DNA of 15,440 nt, taken from contig DATHYT010000058.1 in NCBI GenBank assembly GCA_035459025.1, positions 1 to 15,440 on the forward strand. The letters run 5' to 3'. Numbering within the stretch: position 1 is the stretch's first letter; the number at the start of each line of letters is the position of its first letter. Below are positions 1 to 6,444 of the stretch, one piece after another. Position numbers and translations under genes: made by a program. The DNA is from JAABQT01 sp035459025 (GTDB lineage Bacteria > Pseudomonadota > Gammaproteobacteria > Burkholderiales > SG8-39). The notes under the pieces were generated by a model that was not told where the DNA came from, searched no databases, and worked only from the letters and a program-made list of their open reading frames with translations.

Positions 1-329
1 GGCGGCCCGGTGAGCGGCATGCGCGGCTGGCTCGTCCCGCGCAGCCGGCGCACGAGCTCGCTGCCCGCGGGATCACCGGGCTTGACCACCGGACCCTTGC
101 TGCCTCCCTTGAGCAGGGAATCGATGGACTCGAGCCGCAGCCCGAGCGGCGCGGCCTCGCCCTGGTGGCACATCGCGCAGCGCTCCGCGAGGATGCGCGC
201 CACGGGCGCGGCGTCCTGGGCGCCCGCGCTTGCGCAAAGCATCAGGGGCACGATCGCGAGGACGCCGTCGATCGCAAGGGCGCGGATCCCGCAAAGATAG
301 CGCAGGCTAGCGCCGTTGCGGGGTCGCAA
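1..329 (-). CDS. c-type cytochrome, exported (partial, C-terminus outside window)
   Basis: In the minus frame whose codons begin at 329, 326 and so on, translation is open to the window edge and contains a haem-attachment motif CAMCH (residues 51-55 from a TTG start at 329). It continues through GGSKGPVVKPGDPAGSEL to a distal PRMP (Met104) that could be the sixth haem ligand. The spacing of CxxCH, the GG/PG/S-x-L stretch and the RMP is typical of the short 'planctomycete-type' cytochrome c domain. Before it lies a signal-peptide-like N-terminus with core GVLAIVPLMLCASAGA, cleavable near AGA-Q, so the haem domain would be periplasmic. The start is uncertain. No ATG precedes the signal sequence; TTG at 329 gives a sensible n-region and overlaps the pseudopilin gene by 23 bases. 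The haem domain is clear, but its partner and role are unknown because the C-terminus is missing. It is the last visible gene of the secretion operon. Confidence 0.72.
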   Translation of the reverse strand, partial: MRPRNGASLRYLCGIRALAIDGVLAIVPLMLCASAGAQDAAPVARILAERCAMCHQGEAAPLGLRLESIDSLLKGGSKGPVVKPGDPAGSELVRRLRGTSQPRMPLTGP

Positions 330-816
330 CCCGCGGCGGAACGTACTCGAAGCGCCAGTCGGCGTAGGTCTGGGCCTGCTCGAAGGCGCCTTCCTGCGGA
401 CCGAAGTTTCCCGTCTTGAGCGGCTTGTCGCCCGAGCGGCTGTACACGCCGCGGATGCGCCCGTCGGTGCTCGTCAGCAGGCCCCAGTCCTCACTGGCCG
501 TCATCGGGTCGGCGTAGATCTTGCGCAGGTGCCGGCGCAGCACGGGCCCGCGCCGGTCCTCGAGGAGCTCCTCCAGGCGCGTCGGGAAAGCGGGCGTGCC
601 GAGTTTGGAGCTCGCGAAGTAGGAATACAGGGCCGCGCGGTACTCCCGTCCCACGCGCAGCAGCTCGGCCTCGCGTTCGCGCTGTGCCTGCGTGCGCCAG
701 ACCTCGCCGACGGCGCCCAGGCCGATGCCGAAGATGGCGACGGCCAGCAGCGCCCAGACGTAGCCGAACCCCGAGTGCGCGCGCCGCCCGGCGCGACGGG
801 CCTTACCAGTCGGCAT
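307..816 (-). CDS. pilin-like minor pseudopilin lacking Glu5
   Basis: 169 aa. A positively charged leader (MPTGKARRAGRRAH) is followed by SGFGYVWALLAVAIFGIGLG, one hydrophobic helix at about residues 17-38 as in type IV pilin-like proteins. A Gly16/Phe17 junction fits prepilin peptidase cleavage, but the residue at mature position +5 is Trp21, not the usual Glu. An amphipathic helix (about 40-70) and a globular tail with DWGLL (110-114), GVYSRSG (123-129) and YADWRFEY (151-158) follow. The tail resembles the C-termini of the two pseudopilins just upstream (EYAKW, RYADW), so all three probably arose by duplication. In classical type II systems the tip pseudopilin GspK also lacks Glu5, so a tip or initiator role is plausible but inferred. 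The start is ATG at 816, overlapping the previous gene by 14 bases; no strong ribosome binding site is seen, which suggests coupled translation. Confidence 0.8.
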   Translation of the reverse strand: MPTGKARRAGRRAHSGFGYVWALLAVAIFGIGLGAVGEVWRTQAQREREAELLRVGREYRAALYSYFASSKLGTPAFPTRLEELLEDRRGPVLRRHLRKIYADPMTASEDWGLLTSTDGRIRGVYSRSGDKPLKTGNFGPQEGAFEQAQTYADWRFEYVPPRVATPQRR

Positions 817-1186
817 AACGCACGCCGTTTTCCCCTTCGCCCGGCGCGCCGCTGCGCACGTTGTAGACGCCCCCGTGCGCCGCGTCGACCTGCGCGATCC
901 AGGTCGTGGCGCTCTCCGTGATCGGATCCACCGGGATCGCGCGCAGGTAGCGGCGCGTGGCGAGGTCCTCGAGCCGCTCCGGGTAGCGCCCGCGGTCGGC
1001 ATAGTGCTTGTCGAGCGCGTCGCGCATCGTGGCGAGGTCGGCGCGCAGCACGGCTTCCTTGGAGCGGTCCAGGTGCCCGAAGTAGCGCGGCAGCGCGACC
1101 GTGAGGAGCAGGGCCACGATCGCCATCACCACGATCAGCTCGATCAGCGTGAATCCGCGCCCGGCGCGCGGCGGCATCGCACTCAC
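803..1186 (-). CDS. type II secretion-like pseudopilin (GspG-like)
   Basis: 127 aa. The N-terminus has a short basic leader and a class III prepilin cleavage site RG/FTLIELIVVMAIVALLLTV, with Gly11/Phe12 and Glu16 at mature +5, followed by a single N-terminal helix. The rest is short: an amphipathic helix (LATMRDALDKHYADRGRYP, about 51-69), the IPVDPIT segment (84-90) where GspG-type proteins have their DPWG region, and a C-terminus ending GVRYADW. It would be a minor or alternative subunit of the periplasmic pseudopilus, cleaved and N-methylated by a prepilin peptidase not in this window. The start is taken as GTG at 1186, giving a GTGA overlap with the upstream stop as elsewhere in the operon. 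ATG at 1177 is an alternative that shortens the leader by three residues. It could also be called GspH- or GspI-like; the short sequence does not settle this. Confidence 0.85.
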   Translation of the reverse strand: MSAMPPRAGRGFTLIELIVVMAIVALLLTVALPRYFGHLDRSKEAVLRADLATMRDALDKHYADRGRYPERLEDLATRRYLRAIPVDPITESATTWIAQVDAAHGGVYNVRSGAPGEGENGVRYADW

Positions 1187-1665
1187 CACTTGGCGTACTC
1201 CAGGCCGTTCAGTCCCTTGCCGGGCGCGCGCGAGTAGACGTCGTAGACGTCCTCGCCCTCGCGCGGGTCGTCCGGCGGGCTCGCGTAGCTGCGCTTGCCC
1301 CAGGTGGCGGCGGCCGGCGCGCTCGCGTCCGCGTACAGGGGATCGCGCGGCAGCCGGCGCAGGAAGTAGATGCGCCGCTTGTCGGGATGGCGCTGGTCCT
1401 CGACGCCCTCCACCAGCGTCTCCAGCGTCGGCGGATAGCCCGTCGCGTTCAGCTTGCGCGCGACGCGGCCCTCGTCGTAGGCGCGCTTGTAGGCGTCGAT
1501 CGCCTCGCGGATCTGCCACAGGTGGCGGCGCAGCTCCTGCTCGCTGGAGCGCTGCACCGAGAGCTCCGAGACCGGCACCGCCACCGAGGCGAGCAGCGCC
1601 AGGATGGCGAGGGTGATCACCAGCTCGATCAGCGTGAAGCCCGCGGCGCGCGGCGCGGCGTGCAC
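1183..1665 (-). CDS. type II secretion-like pseudopilin (GspG-like)
   Basis: 160 aa. The leader MHAAPRAAG is followed by FTLIELVITLAILALLASVA, a textbook prepilin peptidase site (Gly9/Phe10, Glu14 at +5) and N-terminal helix. An amphipathic helix (about 38-64) precedes a GspG-like body with LRRLPRDPLY (102-111), a Trp-Gly at 122-123, and a C-terminal DVYDVYSRAPGKGLNG (139-154) ending in EYAKW. Compared with the true GspG of this operon it lacks the DPWGRPY signature and the terminal acidic calcium-site motif. It is therefore a minor or divergent pseudopilin, not the main subunit. It starts at GTG 1665, one base after the secretin stop codon; a GGAG lies 9 bases upstream inside the secretin gene. 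It probably sits in the same pseudopilus as the other pilin-like proteins. Confidence 0.88.
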   Translation of the reverse strand: MHAAPRAAGFTLIELVITLAILALLASVAVPVSELSVQRSSEQELRRHLWQIREAIDAYKRAYDEGRVARKLNATGYPPTLETLVEGVEDQRHPDKRRIYFLRRLPRDPLYADASAPAAATWGKRSYASPPDDPREGEDVYDVYSRAPGKGLNGLEYAKW

Positions 1666-1666
1666 G

Positions 1667-3958
1667 TCACTGCGCTCCGGTGACCGTCAGCGCGAGCGCC
1701 GCGTCGGCGTTCGCGGTGAGTCGCTGCCCGCCGCGGCCCACCGGCGCGGCGAGCGTGACCTGCATGCGCGCCTGCTCCGCGGCGGCGCGCGCCCGCAGCT
1801 TCACCTTGACGAGCGGTCCCTCGCCCTCGATCGGCGCGCCCGCGCGCACGATGCTCACCAGCACCTTGCCGGCCGGGTCGATGCGATGGCTGAGCGTGGT
1901 GCGCGCCGCACCGGCCTTGAGCAGCTCGCCCTCGGCAATGCCCACCACCTCCAGCACCGCCGGATCGAAGCCGAACTGCAGCGACGCGCTGGTCACGGGC
2001 TGCGAAATCGTGGCGCGCAGCTCGACCTCGACCTCCTCGCCGACGCGGGCACTGGCCGGTCCCGCCCAGGACAGGCGCATGTCGTTCGCCGGCGATGGCG
2101 CGGCTTCGGCTGCCGGCGCAGCTGCCGCCGGGGCGCCGCCCGCGGCCGCGTCCGGCTTGACCGCCGTCGGCTCCTGCAGCGCCGGCCGCAGCTGGATCGG
2201 CTCCGAGCGCAGCACCGCCTCGGTGCCCGACCAGAACTCGGACAAGCCCACGTCGGCGCGCTGCACGTTGCGCACGACGCGCGGCGTGATCGAGAGCACC
2301 ACCTCGGTCTTTTGCGTGTCGTCCAGGTGGCTCGCGAACAGCCGCCCGAGGATCGGCAGATCGCCGAGCCCCGGCACGCCCGAGGCAGTGCGCCGGTCGT
2401 CGTCGCGGATCAGGCCCATCAGCACCTGGGTCTCGCCGTCGCGCAGGCGCAGCGTGGTGTTCGCATTGCGCGTGCCGATGTCGTAGACCGTGGTGCCGTT
2501 CTGCGTGGTGCGGCGGTTGCTTGCGGTGCTCACCTCCATCGCGATCTTGATCGCCACCTCGTCGTCCAGGTGCACCGTGGGCTCGACCTCGAGCTTGAGG
2601 CCCACGTCGAGGTAGGTCACGGTCTCCGTGGTGACCGCCGTCGTGGTCGAGGGCGTCACGATCGCCGAGATCACCGGCAGGCGGTCGCCGACCAGGATGC
2701 GCGCCTTCTCGCGGTTCTTCACGCGGATGCGCGGGTTGGCGAGCAGGTTGCTGTCGCCGCGCGAGCGCCGCGCGTTGAGCGTCACGCTCGGGCTCGGGCT
2801 GACGGCGAGGTCGGCGCGGCCCATGTTGCGCAGCTCGTCGAGAAACAGCGGCGGGCCGGTCGGATCCACCAGCGAGAGCGACAGGTTCTCGGGCCACTTC
2901 ACGCCGAGCTCGGTGAGGCGCGTGCGCGAGATCTCGAGCACCGCCACCTCGAGCACCACCTCGGGCTCGGCCAGGTCCTGCGCGGCGATCAGCTTCTCGG
3001 CGAGGCGAATCGCCTCCGGCGTGTCGCGCATCACGAGCAGGTTCAGCTTCTCGTCGACGTACACGTCCTTGGTCTTCAGCATGGTCTTCACCATGCTGAG
3101 CGCCTGCTTCACGTCCGCGTTCTCCAGGTAGAAGGTGCGGATCGCGAGGTCCTGGTACTCGCGCTGCTTGGCGGGCGTGCCCGGGTAGATGAGCACGCTC
3201 GTCTCGGAGAGCACCTTCTTGTCGAGCTGGCTCGGCAGCAGGATCAGGTCCACCGCGTCCTCGACCGCGACGCCGGTGACGTAGATCGAGGTGCGCAGGT
3301 CGGGCCGCACCTCGCGGTCGAAGATGAAGTTGATGCCGGTCGAGCGCGACAGGGCGTCGAACACCTGGCGCACCGGCGCCTCGCGGAACTGCAGCGTGAC
3401 GGGCTTGGCCAGGCGCGAGCGCAGCACGGGGGCGGCGAGCCCGGCGCGGTGGCGCTCCTCGTCGATCCTGCGGCGCAGGTTCTGCGCCTCGCGCTGGCGC
3501 GGGTTTTCCATCAGCACCTCGCGCGTGAGCGCCGCGGCCTGCTCGCGCTCGCCCTTTTGCAGCCTGTCCTTCGCTTCCTGCAGCACCTGCTGGTGGCGCC
3601 GGTCGCGCGCGAGGATGGTGCGCGCGGCGCGCACGCGGGCCTCCTCGGCGCCGAGCGTGGCGGCGCGCGCCACGGCGGCATCGGCTTCGTCGAAGCGCCC
3701 GCCGCGCCGCGCCGAATCGGCGTCGCGCAGCAGCGTCTCCACGGCGGCGTCGCGCTGGGTGAGGTACTCGGCGCGCAGCTTGGCGTTGCCCGGCGCCTCG
3801 GCCGAGGCCCGGCGGAACGTCTCCAGGCCCGCTTCGTACTGCCCGGCCGACATGAGCGACCGGCCCTCGCGCAGCGTGGTGTCGGTGGCGCACGCGGCGA
3901 GGACGGCCGCGGCGAGCAGCAAGAGGGCGGATCGGGTGGGGAAAGCAAGGAGGGTCAT
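1667..3958 (-). CDS. gspD: secretin (GspD/MshL-like lipoprotein) with C-terminal cohesin-like domain
   Basis: 763 aa outer-membrane secretin, the channel of the secretion or pilus machine. It begins with a lipoprotein signal peptide (hydrophobic 11-22, lipobox LAAC with Cys23). Residues 28-170 are helical and TPR-like (EGRSLMSAGQYEAGLETF). A secretin N0/STN segment follows (186-240: VTLQFREAPVRQVFDALSRS), then an N1 ring domain (about 270-330). The secretin beta-barrel domain covers about 330-560, with the signature VPGLGDLPILGRLF (528-541) and TEVVLSITPRVV (551-562). An Ala/Pro-rich linker (586-625) leads to a C-terminal domain (625-760) with cohesin-type pattern, including LQFGFDPAVLEVVGI (660-674). 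ATG at 3958 forms an ATGA overlap with the upstream stop. Lipidation replaces the GspS-pilotin type of targeting seen in other GspD systems. The cohesin-type tail is not part of a standard E. coli or Vibrio GspD, and its ligand is unknown. Confidence 0.93.
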   Translation of the reverse strand: MTLLAFPTRSALLLLAAAVLAACATDTTLREGRSLMSAGQYEAGLETFRRASAEAPGNAKLRAEYLTQRDAAVETLLRDADSARRGGRFDEADAAVARAATLGAEEARVRAARTILARDRRHQQVLQEAKDRLQKGEREQAAALTREVLMENPRQREAQNLRRRIDEERHRAGLAAPVLRSRLAKPVTLQFREAPVRQVFDALSRSTGINFIFDREVRPDLRTSIYVTGVAVEDAVDLILLPSQLDKKVLSETSVLIYPGTPAKQREYQDLAIRTFYLENADVKQALSMVKTMLKTKDVYVDEKLNLLVMRDTPEAIRLAEKLIAAQDLAEPEVVLEVAVLEISRTRLTELGVKWPENLSLSLVDPTGPPLFLDELRNMGRADLAVSPSPSVTLNARRSRGDSNLLANPRIRVKNREKARILVGDRLPVISAIVTPSTTTAVTTETVTYLDVGLKLEVEPTVHLDDEVAIKIAMEVSTASNRRTTQNGTTVYDIGTRNANTTLRLRDGETQVLMGLIRDDDRRTASGVPGLGDLPILGRLFASHLDDTQKTEVVLSITPRVVRNVQRADVGLSEFWSGTEAVLRSEPIQLRPALQEPTAVKPDAAAGGAPAAAAPAAEAAPSPANDMRLSWAGPASARVGEEVEVELRATISQPVTSASLQFGFDPAVLEVVGIAEGELLKAGAARTTLSHRIDPAGKVLVSIVRAGAPIEGEGPLVKVKLRARAAAEQARMQVTLAAPVGRGGQRLTANADAALALTVTGAQ

Positions 3959-4497
3959 GAAGGCACCTGCCGGATGGGCAGCAATTGCTTGATGTTGAGG
4001 GGGAGGTAGAGCAGCGCGATCGCGCGGCCTTCGGGAGGCAGCACGCGGTACACGCCGTTGATCGTGTCGCCCACCGAGACCGCGAACACGCGGTCGCCCT
4101 GCGCGAGGTAGTAGACGGTCTCCTCGCCTTCGACCTCGAGCTGCCCGAGGTAGACGAGCGAGAGCGCGGGCGGCTGCGGCGGGGGCGGCGGCGCCGCGGG
4201 CGGCGGGGGCGGGGGCGCGGGGCGCGCGACGGGCTTGGGCGGCGGCGTCCAGCTGTGCGGCGCGAACACGTCGCGCCCGCTCGACGCGCGGTCGCGCCTG
4301 GGAACCTCGTAGAGCGACTGCGCCTGCGCGGTCTGGCGGCGCTCGGCGCCAACCGCGTCGCCCGGCGCGATGGACGCGACCGGCGCTGCGGCCCGCGGCC
4401 GCGCCGCGTCGGCCGCGCCGGCCGCGCGGTAATCGTGCAGCCCGAGCGCCGCAGCGAGCGCGGCGACCCCCGCGGCGGCGAGCGCGCGGCGGTTCAT
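3955..4497 (-). CDS. PilP/GspC-like inner-membrane to secretin coupling protein
   Basis: 180 aa. A short basic N-terminus and hydrophobic segment (about 4-20, RALAAAGVAALAAALGL) form a single membrane anchor or uncleaved signal. A long Ala/Pro-rich periplasmic stretch follows, with a near-homopolymeric proline run at 95-110. RDVFAPHSW (75-83) resembles the D-x-F-AP motif that precedes the PilP/GspC periplasmic domain. Residues 112-175 (SLVYLGQLEVEGEETVYYLA, then GDRVFAVSVGDTINGVYRVL) have the compact beta pattern of the homology region that binds the secretin N0 domain. Its position directly before the secretin gene, with an ATGA overlap, supports this role. The start is ATG 4497 with GGGAGG 6 bases upstream. 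Family assignment rests on context and pattern, so orthology to PilP rather than GspC is not certain. Confidence 0.75.
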   Translation of the reverse strand: MNRRALAAAGVAALAAALGLHDYRAAGAADAARPRAAAPVASIAPGDAVGAERRQTAQAQSLYEVPRRDRASSGRDVFAPHSWTPPPKPVARPAPPPPPPAAPPPPPQPPALSLVYLGQLEVEGEETVYYLAQGDRVFAVSVGDTINGVYRVLPPEGRAIALLYLPLNIKQLLPIRQVPS

Positions 4498-5114
4498 CGC
4501 GCGCCCTCCCGGGCGACCGCGAAGGGCTCGGCCGCAACGGTGGCGCCCGCCACCCCCGCGCCCCCGGCGCGCAGGTGCAGCGTCAGCTCGACGCGCGCGT
4601 CGATGCGGCCGTCGCCCACGCGCTCGCGCTGCAGGTGGACTTGCGTGACCGCGGCCCAGGGCACTTCGGCGAGCGCCGCGCCGATGAACTGCCGGATCTC
4701 CGGATAGCGGCCGCGCACCGGCAGCGTGACGCGGTACTGCACCATGCCGAGCGCGTCGGCGGCGACGTAGCGGTACTCGCCCTGCGTGAGCCGCAGGCCG
4801 GCGCGCTCCCCCAGGCCGTAGAGCTGCTTGAGCAGGCCCGCGACTTCGCCCTCGGCCGGGAACGCCGCGGAAAATTGCCGCAGCGTCTCGGCGAGGTCCT
4901 GCTGCGGCGCGCGCGCGCGGGGCGCGGCGCCGGTGGCTTGCAGCGCGCGCAGCGCTTCGATCTTCTGCGCGAGCGGCTGCAGCGACCCGCCGTAGTAGCC
5001 CAGGCAGGTGGCGAGGATCGCCGCGCCGACGAGCCCCGGCGCGCCGAGGCGCTCGGCGGCCCGGCGCAGGCGCGCAGCGAGCGCCGGCTGGCGCGCGAGC
5101 TTCGCGTCGCTCAC
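4494..5114 (-). CDS. PilO/GspM-like inner-membrane assembly protein
   Basis: 206 aa bitopic protein. A basic cytoplasmic N-terminus (1-24), one membrane helix at about 25-42 (APGLVGAAILATCLGYYGG), then a coiled-coil-like stretch (46-60) and a globular periplasmic domain. The segment FPAEGEVAGLLKQLYGLGER (85-104) followed by AGLRLTQGEYRY (105-116) is the typical PilO pattern: a length-measuring helix and an 'L-x-L' strand before the ferredoxin-like fold. YRVTLPVRGRYPEIRQFI (127-144) is its second half. In the family this protein pairs with the PilN-like partner to form the inner-membrane alignment complex. The start is GTG 5114 (GTGA overlap with the upstream stop; GGGAGG upstream). The gene lies between the PilN-like and PilP-like genes, the same order as pilN-pilO-pilP in type IV pilus operons. 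Confidence 0.82.
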   Translation of the reverse strand: MSDAKLARQPALAARLRRAAERLGAPGLVGAAILATCLGYYGGSLQPLAQKIEALRALQATGAAPRARAPQQDLAETLRQFSAAFPAEGEVAGLLKQLYGLGERAGLRLTQGEYRYVAADALGMVQYRVTLPVRGRYPEIRQFIGAALAEVPWAAVTQVHLQRERVGDGRIDARVELTLHLRAGGAGVAGATVAAEPFAVAREGAR

Positions 5115-5647
5115 GGCCCGCCCTCCCAGTAGGCGACCAGCGTGAACTGCACCGGCGCGCGCGCCGCGGCGGGCCGCTCGACGTGCGACTCGAGCATCGC
5201 GCGCACGATCGGCTTGTGCGCGCCCAGGCGCCGCACGTAGCGCAGCATGGCATCCTTGTTCTTCGCCTCGCCGGTCACGCGCAGCGCGCCGCGGCTCACG
5301 TCCGGCTCCACCGCGAGCAGCGCCACGGCCGGGTCGGCGGCCTCCTCCACCGCGCGGAACAGCTCGTTCCACGGCAGCCGCAGCTCGAGCGCGATGCGCC
5401 GCGCCCGCCGCTGCGCGTCCTCGAGCCGGCGCGGGTCCACCGCGCTCGCCGCCGTGCGCACCCGGTAGTCGCGCTCGGCGCTCGAGGCTTGCGCCTCGCG
5501 CGCGTCCAGCTCGCGCTGCAGCCCGCTTTGCCAGGCGCCGAGCGCCACTGCGGCGACGAGCGCCGCGGCGAGCAGCATCCAGCCCGCGCCGGTGCCGCGC
5601 GTGCCGCGCGCGAAGTGATCGAGTTGCAGTGCCGGCACGCGCTTCAC
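5111..5647 (-). CDS. PilN-like inner-membrane assembly protein (GspL C-terminal equivalent)
   Basis: 178 aa. A short cytoplasmic N-terminus (VKRVPALQLDHFAR), one membrane helix at about 22-40 (GWMLLAAALVAAVALGAW), a charged coiled-coil region (43-90) and a small alpha/beta periplasmic domain. LPWNELFRAVEEA (91-103) and the strand-loop VALLAVEPDVSRGALRVTGE (108-127) match the PilN/fimbrial-assembly pattern; in PilN-type proteins W-x-x-L-F-x-x-V is followed by a strand reading L-x-I-x-G. It is expected to dimerise with the PilO-like protein encoded next and to bind the PilM-like protein in the cytoplasm. The start is GTG 5647, overlapping the upstream stop (GTGA), with GGGAGG 4 bases before it. 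In standard type II systems the same parts are fused in one protein, GspL; here they are two genes. Confidence 0.84.
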   Translation of the reverse strand: MKRVPALQLDHFARGTRGTGAGWMLLAAALVAAVALGAWQSGLQRELDAREAQASSAERDYRVRTAASAVDPRRLEDAQRRARRIALELRLPWNELFRAVEEAADPAVALLAVEPDVSRGALRVTGEAKNKDAMLRYVRRLGAHKPIVRAMLESHVERPAAARAPVQFTLVAYWEGGP

Positions 5648-6444
5648 GCGGCCTCCCGCTCGCCGGCGGCGTGCGCCGGGGCGTCGTTCCACCAGGGCTC
5701 GAGCACGCGCACGCCCTCGCCGAGCGCGGCCGCGGCGGCGAAGGGCAGCAGCGGCAGCACGCAGGTCTGGATGCCGGCCGCGTCCTCGTCCTCGAGCGCG
5801 CGCTCGCGCGCGAGCAGCGGCTCGAGCGCCTCGCCCAGCGGTCCGGGCACGCGCTGGCTGCGCAGCTCGCGCCAGCCCGGGGCGAGCAGCGCGCTCAGCG
5901 CGATGCCCGGCTCGAGCGCGACGACGCGACACGCCGCCGCCGGCAGCTCGCCGCGGGCGCGGTTAAACAGCGCCATCAGCGCCGGCTGCAGCGCGCGCGG
6001 GCGCAGGCCGTGGCGCGCGAGCAGCGCGCGCAGATCGTCCACCAGCGCCCGCTCCACGCCGCTCGCGACCGCGGCGCCGCCCGCGAGGCCCGGACCGACG
6101 CGCACGCTCCAGCCCTCGGCCGCCGCGCCGTGGATGCGCACGAAGTTCTGCTGCGCGAAGCGCACCTCGTCCTCGCGCGTCGCGAGCAGCTCGCTCGGCG
6201 GCACCAGGCAGTAGCGCACGAAGTGGCTCGAGAGGACGACGCTCGCCTCGCCGCCGCGCGCGCGGGCCGCGGCAAGCAGCCCGTCGAGCGCCGCGAGCGG
6301 CGCCTGCCAGTGCCGCTCGGCGCCCTCGAGCGCGAGCGCCGCCACGCGCGCGGGTGCGGGGCGCAGGCCGCGCACGCTCTGGCGCAGCGCGACGCGCGTC
6401 GGGGTGAGGAGGATCGCGGTCTCGCTACGCCACCGCGGTGACAC
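5644..6444 (-). CDS. PilM/GspL-like cytoplasmic assembly protein
   Basis: 266 aa with no membrane segment, so probably cytoplasmic. The middle (LSSHFVRYCLVPPSELL, 71-87, then EDEVRFAQQNFVRIHG, 91-106) is reminiscent of the GspL/PilM actin-like fold. VVALEPGIALSALLAPGW (174-191) could be the start of the second lobe. The canonical phosphate-binding loops of PilM are not obvious, and the protein is shorter than usual PilM (about 350 aa). Function is inferred mainly from position between gspE and the PilN-like gene: PilM-type proteins tie the motor ATPase to the inner-membrane complex. The start is GTG 6444, inside the end of gspE (20-base overlap), with GAGGT 6 bases upstream. Identity as an actin-like protein is probable, not proved. 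Confidence 0.68.
   Translation of the reverse strand: MSPRWRSETAILLTPTRVALRQSVRGLRPAPARVAALALEGAERHWQAPLAALDGLLAAARARGGEASVVLSSHFVRYCLVPPSELLATREDEVRFAQQNFVRIHGAAAEGWSVRVGPGLAGGAAVASGVERALVDDLRALLARHGLRPRALQPALMALFNRARGELPAAACRVVALEPGIALSALLAPGWRELRSQRVPGPLGEALEPLLARERALEDEDAAGIQTCVLPLLPFAAAAALGEGVRVLEPWWNDAPAHAAGEREAA

Noticed and set aside
1604..4009. Uninterrupted 801-codon frame on the plus strand opposite the secretin
   Set aside because: It is a shadow of the high-GC secretin gene: arginine-, alanine- and histidine-rich, with no recognisable domain and no ribosome binding site.
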